Source of the DNA: Candidatus Rokuibacteriota bacterium
GTDB lineage: Bacteria > Methylomirabilota > Methylomirabilia > Rokubacteriales > CSP1-6
Assembly (NCBI GenBank): GCA_003221615.1
Contig: QHSQ01000117.1
Coordinates: forward strand, 1 to 44,547
DNA length: 44,547 nt
Reading direction: 5' to 3'
The notes beneath the pieces were generated by a model. That model was not told where the DNA came from and did not search any database. It saw only the letters and a list, made by a program, of their open reading frames with translations. Positions 8,154 through 15,377 of the stretch are shown in pieces. The position numbers and the translations under genes are program-made. The first letter of the stretch is position 1, and every line of letters starts with the position of its first letter.

Positions 8154-8677
8154 CCTTGCCCCTCCAGCAGGAGCCGGGCGACCTCGGGCGCCATTTCCCG
8201 CGCCCGCTGGTCGAGCTCCGCCTCGGTCAGGTTGGCGATCGGATGCGGCATCATCAGGAACTTGTAGGTCGGCACGCCCCACTGCGCGGCCATGGCGCGA
8301 GCGGTCCTCTCGAAGACGTCCGTCACGATCGAGGCTGCGGGCACCGCGTTCTTCTCGAGCACGATTCCGTCGAGCACACTGCCCGACGAGCAGGATCCTC
8401 AGTCTCCGACGCCGGCGACGATCGCGTCGCAGGTCTTCCGCACCTCCTGAATGATCTCCTCGTGCGCAGGCACCGACGAGTTGTGCTTGCGAAACATGCG
8501 CGTCTCGCTGGCCCCGTACTCGGCTTTCAGAATCTCGCCGATCCGCTGCAGGAGCTTGTCGGAGTTGTACTTCGTGTTCTCGATGAGCCCGATCCGCTTG
8601 CCTCGCAGCGATCCCGGGCGGTCCACGTACGCGATTGGCTGTGTGGCTGCCTCGACGGTCGGATCCAGGATCTCCAT
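8150..8677 (-). CDS. UGSC-family selenoprotein (in-frame UGA read as selenocysteine)
   Basis: One reading frame of 176 codons runs from the ATG at 8677 to TAG at 8150, broken only by TGA at 8401-8399. The codons around it read GVGD-TGA-GSC, followed by SSGSVLDG. This is the U-G-S-C motif for which the UGSC (seleno)protein family is named. The sequence before (RIGLIENTKYNSDKLLQRIG) and after (VVLEKN-like, then FLMMPHPIANLTE) the TGA forms one conserved domain, so this is a 175-aa selenoprotein with Sec at position 93, not two broken genes. Sec and Cys96 could form a redox-active pair. The start overlaps the stop of the upstream partner gene (TAATG) and has AAGGAGG in front. The family reaction is unknown to me. 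The Sec-insertion genes are not in this window. Confidence 0.88.
8379..8393 (-). promoter_or_regulatory. Candidate bacterial SECIS hairpin after the UGA
   Basis: Starting 5 nt after the TGA, CTGCTC pairs with GGGCAG (6 bp, including one U-G pair) around a GUC loop. A short stem with G and U in the apical loop just downstream of the UGA is the hallmark of bacterial SECIS elements bound by SelB. The loop lies about 11 nt from the UGA, closer than in the best-known E. coli examples, so this is a candidate only. Confidence 0.45.
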
Positions 8678-9711
8678 TACTGTTTGACCTCCTTGGTGGT
8701 GGCTCGAGACGAGGTGACGCTGCCCCAGCCCGGGACGAACGAGGAGAAGGCGCCGGCTCGGCCGCCGGCCGCGAGAATCAGGAAATCGTCGGGCGAGGCG
8801 ACGAGCGGGCGCAGCTTCGCGTCGTCGCCCGGCTGCACCGGTCCGGGCATGCGATTGGTGCGCTTGAGGTGCGCGAGGGAGTTCTTGGTGTGGTCGAAGA
8901 GGAACTGCCGGATCTCCTTCTTGGTCCAGCCGCTCCCCGCGATGGTCCGCATGTGCTCGCCGGCCAGGGCGACGACGTACTGCGGCTGCCGGCCCGCGCC
9001 GCCCGAGTGCTGCATCGAATCGGCGAGCGTCGTCAGCACGCCCTCCGCGTCGGGCGAGAGCTGGTTGTAGAACTGATGCGGTCCCTCCGCCGCCATGACC
9101 GTGACCGTGCTCTGCTCGGGCCGGAAGCCCCGCTCGACGTGCAGCGGCGTCCACGGGCTCTCTGCCTCGTTCTCGGCGATCACGTAGGAGAGCTTGCCCG
9201 GGTGGCCCAGGGTTCCGCGATCGAGCAGTCCCGGCAGCGATCCGCACACGTTGCGCATCACCAGACGCAATGCGCGACCGAGCGTGAGGCTCGCCCGCCA
9301 TCCCGGACCGAAGAGGTTGTCGCCTGAATTGATGTCGAGCTGGCGGGCGATCGGCCCGTTGACGATCATGAGGACCGCGGCGCCCCCGGTTGACGTGCCT
9401 GGGCCGTGGTAGCTCCACGCGGGGTCACCGATGCCCTCGACGGCCGCGACGACCACTGAGAAGTACTCGGGCCGGCATCCGGCCATGACCGCGTTGATCG
9501 CGACCTTCTCGGCGGTGATCGACACCGAGCGATGCGTGATGAAGGCGATCTCCTGCTTGGGATCGAGGCGCGCGGCGGCGAGCATCGTCGTCACCCGATC
9601 CGCCGTGGGCGGGATCACGGGGAGGCCGTCGGTCCAGCCTTGCTGGTAGCAGAACTCGACCGCGTCGATGTCCTCGACGCGATATCGCTTGGATGTCAGC
9701 TCGACCGCCAT
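8677..9711 (-). CDS. Conserved protein of unknown function, partner of the UGSC selenoprotein
   Basis: I do not recognise a characterised family. The 344-aa protein begins with VEDIDAVEFCYQQGWTDGLP and VIPPTADRV, then EKVAINAVMAGCRPEYFSVV, a Gly-rich GPGTSTGGAAV segment around residue 105 and DINSGDNLFGPGWRA around residue 130. Such blocks recur in proteins encoded next to, or fused with, UGSC domains. There is no signal peptide or membrane helix. It is the first gene of the leftward operon, with SD AGAAGGAGG before its ATG. Upstream, TATACT (9781-9776, minus strand) could be a -10 box, though no matching -35 is evident. Its stop overlaps the selenoprotein ATG (TAATG), implying joint production and perhaps a complex or two-step redox reaction. 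Confidence 0.75.
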   Translation of the reverse strand: MAVELTSKRYRVEDIDAVEFCYQQGWTDGLPVIPPTADRVTTMLAAARLDPKQEIAFITHRSVSITAEKVAINAVMAGCRPEYFSVVVAAVEGIGDPAWSYHGPGTSTGGAAVLMIVNGPIARQLDINSGDNLFGPGWRASLTLGRALRLVMRNVCGSLPGLLDRGTLGHPGKLSYVIAENEAESPWTPLHVERGFRPEQSTVTVMAAEGPHQFYNQLSPDAEGVLTTLADSMQHSGGAGRQPQYVVALAGEHMRTIAGSGWTKKEIRQFLFDHTKNSLAHLKRTNRMPGPVQPGDDAKLRPLVASPDDFLILAAGGRAGAFSSFVPGWGSVTSSRATTKEVKQ

Positions 9712-9795
9712 CCGCGCCTCCTTCTGTCAATTGCCGCGCTCTCGATCGCCGCGTGGAGCACTTTCATAGAGTGGCAGTATAGCGCCGCGCCGGGA

Positions 9796-10971
9796 TCAGC
9801 GCCGGGCGCGCGCGCCGACCAGCGCGAAGGCGCAGGCGACGGCGACCGCGACCGCCGCCACCACCAGCGATTCGGCGAACGCGCCGAGAAATCCCACCGC
9901 CGCGCTGCGCGCCGCGACGATCTGGCCCATCACCGCGACGCCCGCGACGACGCCGAGCGTGCGCGCGAGGAAGGAGAGGCCGCCGGCGGCACCCTGGCGC
10001 CCCGGCGGGAACGCCGCCATGATCGTCGCCATGTTCGGCACCTCGAAGAAGCCCAGTCCGAAGCCCGCGACGAAGAGCGCGAGCGCGACCACCGCCAGCG
10101 GCGTCGCGCCGTCGACGAAGCCCAGGGCGCCGAGGCCGGCGGCTTCCAGCGCGAGCCCAACGACCGCAGGCGCGGAAGAGCCGATGCGATCGGCCAGGCG
10201 GCCGGCCAGGGGCGCCGCGACCGTGGTGCCGAGGGGCGTGAGCATGAAGAAGATCCCGCCGACGAGCGCGCCGAGGCCGCGCGCCTCGACCAGGTAGAAC
10301 GGGACGAGGAGCCAGATCGCGAAGATCGCGCCCCGCGCCACGAACGAGAGGGCGCCCGCCTGGAGCACCGGGCCGCGCGTCACGTCGCCGAGGAGCATCG
10401 GTTTGCGCTCGAGCTCGACGGCCTCGGATCGGGTGGCGAACGCCCAGACGAGCACGATGAGGGCCAGCGGCACGCGCACGTGAAACACGGCGCGCCAGCC
10501 GACGGACTCGACGAGCAAGCCCGCGGGAAGCGAGCCCAGAAAGCCGAGCCCCATCGCCCCACTGAGGAAGCCGAGCCGGCGACCCCGAAGCGCCGCCGGC
10601 GCGCCGGCGACCGCGAGCGCCGGGGACGTGCCGTAGATCAACCCACCCGCGAAGCCCTGCACGACGCGCGCCACCAGGAGCCAGCCGAACCCGGCGGCGA
10701 CCCCGCCCATGACGAATGCGATCAGGCTGAGCCCGACACCGGCGCGGAACACCGCGACGTGACCGATTCGATCCCCGGCCGCGCCGCCCGCGAGCGAGGT
10801 GATCGCGTACGTGAGGACGTAACAGATGATCACCCAGCGGATGCGCTCGGGCGGCACCGCGAACGCCGCGGCGATCGCCGGGAACGCGATGTTCATCATG
10901 GAGTCGAGCGAGACGAGGAGCGCGCCCGCCGCGGCGAGCCATCGAGACACCCGCGTATGATGACACGACAT
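9796..10971 (-). CDS. Major facilitator superfamily transporter
   Basis: A 12-helix MFS transporter of about 391 aa. After the first helix (AAAGALLVSLDSMMNIAFPAI, a drug-exporter-like motif C region) comes the loop 2-3 motif GGAAGDRIGH, then the repeated half with GRLADRIG in loop 8-9. The D-x-R-x-G motif A in both halves supports a proton-coupled exporter; the substrate is unknown. Two starts are possible. The ATG at 10971 overlaps head-on with the ATG of the divergent TauE-like gene. The in-frame GTG at 10950 is seven codons further in and leaves 19 nt between the divergent starts. Neither has a clear ribosome-binding site. Longer upstream extensions are Pro/Ser/Thr-rich and not protein-like. 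Confidence 0.88.
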   Translation of the reverse strand: MSCHHTRVSRWLAAAGALLVSLDSMMNIAFPAIAAAFAVPPERIRWVIICYVLTYAITSLAGGAAGDRIGHVAVFRAGVGLSLIAFVMGGVAAGFGWLLVARVVQGFAGGLIYGTSPALAVAGAPAALRGRRLGFLSGAMGLGFLGSLPAGLLVESVGWRAVFHVRVPLALIVLVWAFATRSEAVELERKPMLLGDVTRGPVLQAGALSFVARGAIFAIWLLVPFYLVEARGLGALVGGIFFMLTPLGTTVAAPLAGRLADRIGSSAPAVVGLALEAAGLGALGFVDGATPLAVVALALFVAGFGLGFFEVPNMATIMAAFPPGRQGAAGGLSFLARTLGVVAGVAVMGQIVAARSAAVGFLGAFAESLVVAAVAVAVACAFALVGARARR

Positions 10972-11701
10972 GCCCGATCCCATCGGCTGGGCGGTCCTGG
11001 TCGTCGGCGCGCTCGTGGGCTCGCTGGTCGGCGGGGTCGCCGGGTTCGGAACTGGGATCATCATGCTGCCACTGGTCGCCTGGGTCGTGGGCCTCCGCTC
11101 GGCGGTCCCGGTCTTGACGGTGGCGATGACGATCGGCAACCTGTCCCGAATCTGGTGGAGCCGCGGCGAGCTCGACCGCGCCGTCGTCCTCCGCTTCGCC
11201 CTTGGCGCGATGCCGGCGACGGTGCTGGGCACGGCCATCTACGCGGGAGCGCCCACCGACTGGCTCGGCCGGTTCGTCGGAGTCTTCCTGATCGCGTCGG
11301 TGCCGCTGCGCCGGATCCTGGCCACCGATCTCTTTCGCATGCGCCTTCGCTACTTTCCCGTGCTCGGCGCGATCGTCGGCCTCGTCTCGGGGCTGATCGT
11401 CACGACGGGCCCGCTGAACACGCCGTTCTTCCTTTCCTACGGTCTGCGCCGCAGCGCCTACGTCGGGACCGAGGCCGTGTGCGCGATGGTCATGCACCTC
11501 GCGCGCGGCGCCACCCTCGCGCGCTATGCACTCTTGACCTGGGAGACCTTGGCGCTGGGCCTGGTGCTCGGCGCGACGATGTTCGCCGGCACGTGGCTCG
11601 GCCGCCGCGTGCTCGACCGGATGAGCGATCGTATCTTCCTCGGCATCATCGAGGCGCTGCTCGTCGTCATGGGCTTGCAGTCACTTCTGTTTCCGCGGTA
11701 A
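10970..11701 (+). CDS. TauE/SafE family membrane permease
   Basis: A 243-aa membrane protein of the TauE/SafE family, whose members export sulfite, sulfoacetate or other small organic anions. The first helix carries GGVAGFGTGIIMLPL, the family's N-terminal signature, and the mirror-image second half has GLVSGLIVTTGPLNTPFFL. Seven to eight hydrophobic helices are visible. It is divergent from the MFS gene, with start codons sharing bases (CATG), so a promoter for either gene must lie inside the other. A thioesterase gene follows after 11 nt in the same direction. The substrate cannot be inferred. Confidence 0.87.
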   Translation: MPDPIGWAVLVVGALVGSLVGGVAGFGTGIIMLPLVAWVVGLRSAVPVLTVAMTIGNLSRIWWSRGELDRAVVLRFALGAMPATVLGTAIYAGAPTDWLGRFVGVFLIASVPLRRILATDLFRMRLRYFPVLGAIVGLVSGLIVTTGPLNTPFFLSYGLRRSAYVGTEAVCAMVMHLARGATLARYALLTWETLALGLVLGATMFAGTWLGRRVLDRMSDRIFLGIIEALLVVMGLQSLLFPR

Positions 11702-11712
11702 AACCTGACGCC

Positions 11713-12108
11713 GTGGACATCAAGCCGGGTACGAGCGCTGAGATCGGCTTCGTCGTGACCGAGGACAAGACCGCTCACGCGATGGGCAACCGCGGGGTGC
11801 ACGTCTTCGCGACGCCGTACGTCATCGGCCTGCTCGAGGACGCCGCCGGCGCGGTGATGCGGCCGCACTATCCGCCCGGCGGCGGGTCGGTCGGCACGAT
11901 GGTCGAGATGAAGCATCTGGCCGCGACCCCTGTCGGCATGAAGGTGCGGGCGAAGGCGACCCTGCTCGAGTCGGACGGCAAGCGCTATCTGTTCTCGGTC
12001 GAGGCGTGGGACGAGAAGGAGAAGATCGCCGAGGGACGGCACGAGCGGTTCGTCGTGCCCGACATGGAAAGATTTCTCGCCCGCGCGATGAAGAAGAGCG
12101 CGGGCTGA
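11713..12108 (+). CDS. Hotdog thioesterase, fluoroacetyl-CoA thioesterase (FlK)-like
   Basis: A 131-aa single-hotdog acyl-CoA thioesterase from GTG. It aligns without gaps over the FlK active-site region. T34 (FATPY), E42 (GLLEDAAG) and H68 (KHLAATPVG) are spaced 8 and 26 residues apart, exactly as Thr42, Glu50 and His76 of FlK. This triad hydrolyses acyl-CoA; fluoroacetate resistance is known only for FlK itself, and most relatives act on other short acyl-CoAs. The GTG was chosen because it follows the TauE-like stop by 11 nt and gives the usual family length (about 130-140 aa). No clear Shine-Dalgarno sequence is seen. It converges with the Nudix gene 7 nt away. Confidence 0.8.
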   Translation: MDIKPGTSAEIGFVVTEDKTAHAMGNRGVHVFATPYVIGLLEDAAGAVMRPHYPPGGGSVGTMVEMKHLAATPVGMKVRAKATLLESDGKRYLFSVEAWDEKEKIAEGRHERFVVPDMERFLARAMKKSAG

Positions 12109-12115
12109 TCCGCGT

Positions 12116-12652
12116 CTAGCCCCCGGGCATCAACCCGCGCGCGGCGACCCACTCGCGAAGCGCTTCGCGCGTGGACTGAAACGCGAGAGCGTCCCACGGG
12201 ATCCGCTCGGGCCTGACCCATTCGAGCGCGTCATTCTCGTCGCACGTGGTGAGGGTGCCCCCGATCACCCGGGCCTTGTAGACGATGATGACCGGAGCCC
12301 CCGGGTATGTGTACACGTTGAGCAGCCCGCTGAGGTCCACCTTCAGGCCGGTTTCCTCGAACGTCTCCCGCATCGCTCCGTCGGTGACGGTCTCGCCGAA
12401 GTCGACGAATCCCCCGGGGAACGTCCACAGCCCTTTGCCCGGGTTGATCGAGCGCCGGGTCAGCAGGATCGCGCCGTCCTGCTCGGGAATGGTCGCGGCC
12501 ACGACCTTGGGATTCAGGTAGAAGACGAACCGGCAGCGCGAGCACACCTTCTGTTCACGGTGGTCGGGCGGCACGGCCTCGACCGCGAGCGTCGCGCCGC
12601 AGAGCGGGCAGTAGGTGATGGTCGACGGCGTCAGGATCGGGTTATCGCTCAC
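12116..12652 (-). CDS. Nudix hydrolase with N-terminal zinc ribbon
   Basis: A 178-aa protein with a two-CxxC zinc ribbon at residues 15-40 (CPLCG and CSRC), followed by a Nudix domain. The Nudix box is intact: GFVDFGE, then RETFEETGL, matching G-x5-E-x7-RE-x2-EE-x-G, preceded by LWTFPGG. Such zinc-ribbon Nudix proteins (NudC/ADP-ribose pyrophosphatase-like) cleave nucleoside diphosphate-linked substrates; the exact substrate is unknown. GGGGAAG precedes the ATG as a ribosome-binding site. It is divergent from the small membrane protein gene 36 nt away. Confidence 0.9.
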   Translation of the reverse strand: MSDNPILTPSTITYCPLCGATLAVEAVPPDHREQKVCSRCRFVFYLNPKVVAATIPEQDGAILLTRRSINPGKGLWTFPGGFVDFGETVTDGAMRETFEETGLKVDLSGLLNVYTYPGAPVIIVYKARVIGGTLTTCDENDALEWVRPERIPWDALAFQSTREALREWVAARGLMPGG

Positions 12653-12688
12653 TTCCCCGAGTCTAAACCAGCTATTCTGGGCACGACA

Positions 12689-13150
12689 ATGTCAGACGAT
12701 CGACGAGGACCCCTGGTCGTCGGCGCGCTGACCGTCTTCACCGGCGCCGTACTGTTCCTGGCGGCCGGCGACGTGATTCCCCTGCCCGACAGGATGTTCG
12801 GCGGCCCGCGCTGGCTCGTCGCGGTGTTCGCGCTCGGCGTCTTCTTCGGCGGCGCCTGGGCCATCGCTCTCGCGCTCCCGACCCCGCGGATGCGTCAGCT
12901 GCTCTGCGGCGCCGCCGGGCTCGTGCTGATCAGCTTCGGCGCTCTGCTGATGACCTGGCTGGCCGTCACCGGTGGTGGCGGCCGGCGAGCGCCGGCGCCC
13001 GTTCGCCCAGGATCTTTCGTGCTCGGACCGGACGTCGGCAGCGTCATCGTCCACGCGTTCTTCTGGCTCTTCGCGATCCCGCTCGACACGATCGCGCTCA
13101 TCGGGTGGTTCATCGCGCTGAGGTCGCTCGTCAGACGTCGGCCGCCTTGA
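12689..13150 (+). CDS. Small four-helix membrane protein of unknown function
   Basis: I do not recognise a family. The 153-aa protein has four hydrophobic stretches (residues about 9-30, 42-65, 72-95 and 118-145) and a short Arg-rich tail, so it should sit in the inner membrane. The ATG at 12689 was chosen because the sequence upstream is the shared promoter gap with the divergent Nudix gene. TATTCT at 12674 could be a -10 element placing the RNA start very close to the ATG. Its last codons overlap the -35 box of the liv operon promoter. Confidence 0.65.
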   Translation: MSDDRRGPLVVGALTVFTGAVLFLAAGDVIPLPDRMFGGPRWLVAVFALGVFFGGAWAIALALPTPRMRQLLCGAAGLVLISFGALLMTWLAVTGGGGRRAPAPVRPGSFVLGPDVGSVIVHAFFWLFAIPLDTIALIGWFIALRSLVRRRPP

Positions 13151-13176
13151 CACTTCGCGCGGGCGGGTGCTACAAC
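13147..13176 (+). promoter_or_regulatory. Sigma-70-type promoter for the liv operon
   Basis: TTGACA (13147-13152, perfect -35) is followed after 18 bp by TACAAC (13171-13176, four of six -10 matches). This predicts an RNA start near 13183 and a leader of about 40 nt that carries the SD AGGAGG before the ATG at 13222. The -35 overlaps the end of the upstream membrane protein gene. Confidence 0.6.
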
Positions 13177-13221
13177 CCGACCGTCGCGCCGGAACGTCTT
13201 GCCCGACCAGGAGGTCTTCGT

Positions 13222-14496
13222 ATGCCGCGCCTCGTCTTCACCATGATCGTCGTCGCGCTCACCGTGGTCGTCGGCGGAGAGCTCGCCACCGTCCGCGGAC
13301 AAGCTCTCTCGGGCGAGTACCGCATCGGGGTGCTCGAGCCGGTCACGGGCCCGCTCGCCTTCGAGGGTAAGCGCCACATGGAGGGGCTCGAGATCGTCCG
13401 GGATCTGATCAACGAGCGGGGCGGCGTCATGGGCAAGAAGCTCGTGTTCACCGTCGCCGACGCGACCGATCCTACCGCGGCGGCCAGCGAAGCGAACCGG
13501 CTGATCACCCGGGAAGGCGTCAAGATCATCACCGGGACGTTCTCCTCGCGCCTGTGCGGCGCGGCGAGCGAGGTGGCGGCGCGCCACAACGTCATCTACT
13601 GGGAGTCCTCCTGCGTCGATCCGCGCTTCAACAAGCGCGGTCTCAAGCACGTCTACCGCACCGAGATCGACGCCACCGGCTTCGGCTGGTACAACGTCGA
13701 GTTCATCGCCAAGCATCTGGCGCCCCGTCTCAACCTCCGGCCCAACCAGATCAAGATCGCCTTCCTGTCCGAAGACTCGTCCTACGGTCAAGGCGTGACC
13801 GAGTCGGCCCGGCAGCGGGCCAAGACGGAGTTCGGCATGCAGGAGGTGATGCTCGAGTACTACAACTGGCAGACGCTCAACGACATGACGCCGACGATCT
13901 TGAAGATGAAGCAGCTCAACCCGGACATCGTCCACCACATCAGCTTCAGCAACGACGGCGTGCTCTTCTGGCGCCAGGCCAAGGAGCAGAACTTCCTGTT
14001 CAAGGCGCTGGTCCACGCGGGCGCGACGGGCTACGGCGGCAGCGATTTCGGCAAGGCGCTCGGCAACGACGCCAACGGCGTGTTCGCCCTGCTCGAGCCC
14101 GGTCCGGGCTTCCGCCTCGAGGCGCTCAAGCCCGAGGGCCAGGCGATCGAGAAGGCCTTCCGCGACGCGGTGCAGAAGCGGACCGGCACCTATCCGTTCG
14201 GCGCCCACCAGCTCGCCGGCAGCGGACTCTGGCTGCTCAAGCTGGTCCTGGACCGCTCGCAGTCAGACGATCCCGAGAAGTTCCGCGCGGCCGTCATGTC
14301 GCTCGATCTGCCGGTCGGCTCCATGATCAACGGCTGGGGCGTGAAATTCTCCGAGCTCGGCCAGAACGCGAACGAGCGCGTGCAGCACTACATGCTGCAG
14401 TGGCAGGACGGGCAGCTCGTCACGGTGTGGCCCGAGGAGTTCTCGACGCTCCGGGCCAAGTGGATCCCGCTCGGCGCCTGGGACCAGCGCAAATAA
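13222..14496 (+). CDS. Branched-chain amino acid-type ABC transporter substrate-binding protein (LivK-like)
   Basis: A periplasmic receptor of the LivK/Peripla_BP_6 family, 424 aa. It has a signal peptide (MPRLVFTMIVVALTVVVGGE) and a predicted cut near the VRGQA stretch. The mature part opens with YRIGVLEPVTGPLAFEGK, the usual ligand-binding opening, then NERGGVMGKKL, and later the FLSEDSSYGQG and EYYNWQTLNDMTP segments typical of type I binding proteins. The ATG is preceded by AGGAGG at a good distance. It leads the operon LivK-H-M-G-F plus an amidohydrolase. Family members bind a wide range of amino acids, amides and aromatic acids; the linked N-carbamoyl hydrolase hints at a carbamoylated or amide substrate. 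Confidence 0.93.
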   Translation: MPRLVFTMIVVALTVVVGGELATVRGQALSGEYRIGVLEPVTGPLAFEGKRHMEGLEIVRDLINERGGVMGKKLVFTVADATDPTAAASEANRLITREGVKIITGTFSSRLCGAASEVAARHNVIYWESSCVDPRFNKRGLKHVYRTEIDATGFGWYNVEFIAKHLAPRLNLRPNQIKIAFLSEDSSYGQGVTESARQRAKTEFGMQEVMLEYYNWQTLNDMTPTILKMKQLNPDIVHHISFSNDGVLFWRQAKEQNFLFKALVHAGATGYGGSDFGKALGNDANGVFALLEPGPGFRLEALKPEGQAIEKAFRDAVQKRTGTYPFGAHQLAGSGLWLLKLVLDRSQSDDPEKFRAAVMSLDLPVGSMINGWGVKFSELGQNANERVQHYMLQWQDGQLVTVWPEEFSTLRAKWIPLGAWDQRK

Positions 14497-15374
14497 GCGT
14501 CCTCGCCCAACTCGCCGTCGCGACGGTGCTCCTCGGGGGGATCTACGCCCTCATCTCGGTCGGGCTCACGTTGATCTTCGGCATCATGCGCGTGGTGAAC
14601 TTCGCCCACGGCGAATTCCTCATGCTCGGCATGTACCTCGCCTTCTGGGCGTTCGTCGTCTTCACCGCGGATCCCTACTTCGTCGTCTTCGTGGCGATCC
14701 CGCTCTTCTTCGTCGTCGGTCTCGTGGTCTACGGGCTGGTCATGCGCGGGGTCATCCACGCCTCGCACAACGTGCAGATCTTCACCACCGTCGGGTTGTC
14801 GACGGTGCTCCAGAACGTCGCGCTGGTGGCGTGGTCCGGTGACTTTCGCTTCGTCCGGCCCTGGCACCTCTCGACGGTGCTGCGCGCCGGTTCCACGATC
14901 TTCAACCTGACTCAGGTGGTCGCCTCGCTGATCGCCGTCACGCTCACGCTGGCACTCGTGGCCTTCATGAAGTGGACGCACGCCGGCCGCGTGATGCGCG
15001 CGACCGCGCAGGATCGCGACGCCGCCACCTTGATGGGCATCGACACCGACCGCGTCTATCGCCTCACCTTCGCCATCGGGATCGCGGCCGTCGGCGCGGC
15101 GGGCGTGCTGGTCGCGCCGCTCTACTCGGTCTACCCGACGGCGGGGCTCCAGTTCGTGCTGCTCTCCTACGTGGTGGTCGTGCTCGGCGGTCTCGGCGAC
15201 ATGCTCGGCGCGATGCTCGGAAGCCTCATCGTGGCGGCCGTCGAGGTCGCCGGCTCGTACCTGTTCGGGGCGGCCTGGAAGGAGATCTTCTACTTCATCC
15301 TGTTCATCCTCGTGCTGGTCTTCCGCCCGGCCGGCCTCTTCGGTCAGCGCGGCGCGGAAACTCTGGGCGTCTGA
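14493..15374 (+). CDS. livH: LivH-type ABC permease, apparent AUA start
   Basis: The first liv permease, 293 aa, about eight helices. It has LLGGIYALISVGLTLIFGIM and NFAHGEFLMLG at the N-terminus, GLSTVLQNVAL in the middle, ATAQDRDAATLMGIDTDRVY (the ATPase-contact loop) and VVVVLGGLGDMLGAMLG towards the end, all standard for LivH. No ATG, GTG or TTG exists at the proper place; the first GTG would remove half of the first helix. ATA at 14493-14495 overlaps the LivK stop (ATAA) and gives ISVLAQLAVATVLLGGIYAL, the normal LivH distance from start to GGIYAL. I therefore annotate an AUA start, coupled to LivK translation. The family assignment is very sure, the start less so. Confidence 0.9.
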   Translation: MSVLAQLAVATVLLGGIYALISVGLTLIFGIMRVVNFAHGEFLMLGMYLAFWAFVVFTADPYFVVFVAIPLFFVVGLVVYGLVMRGVIHASHNVQIFTTVGLSTVLQNVALVAWSGDFRFVRPWHLSTVLRAGSTIFNLTQVVASLIAVTLTLALVAFMKWTHAGRVMRATAQDRDAATLMGIDTDRVYRLTFAIGIAAVGAAGVLVAPLYSVYPTAGLQFVLLSYVVVVLGGLGDMLGAMLGSLIVAAVEVAGSYLFGAAWKEIFYFILFILVLVFRPAGLFGQRGAETLGV

Positions 15375-15377
15375 GGG

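Noticed and set aside
7140..8282. Start of the YheT-like gene at ATG 8282
   Set aside because: It would add 43 low-complexity Arg/Gly/Pro residues and lie deep inside the selenoprotein gene; the family starts at the IERAFRPP segment.
8150..8377. A separate small gene for the second half of the UGSC domain
   Set aside because: The same frame continues upstream through the TGA into the first half, and the intervening codons GSC belong to the family motif.
9532..12108. An 858-codon plus-strand open frame
   Set aside because: Most of it is Arg/Glu/His-rich antisense of the MFS gene; only the last 131 codons (the thioesterase) are real. Long empty frames are expected at this GC content.
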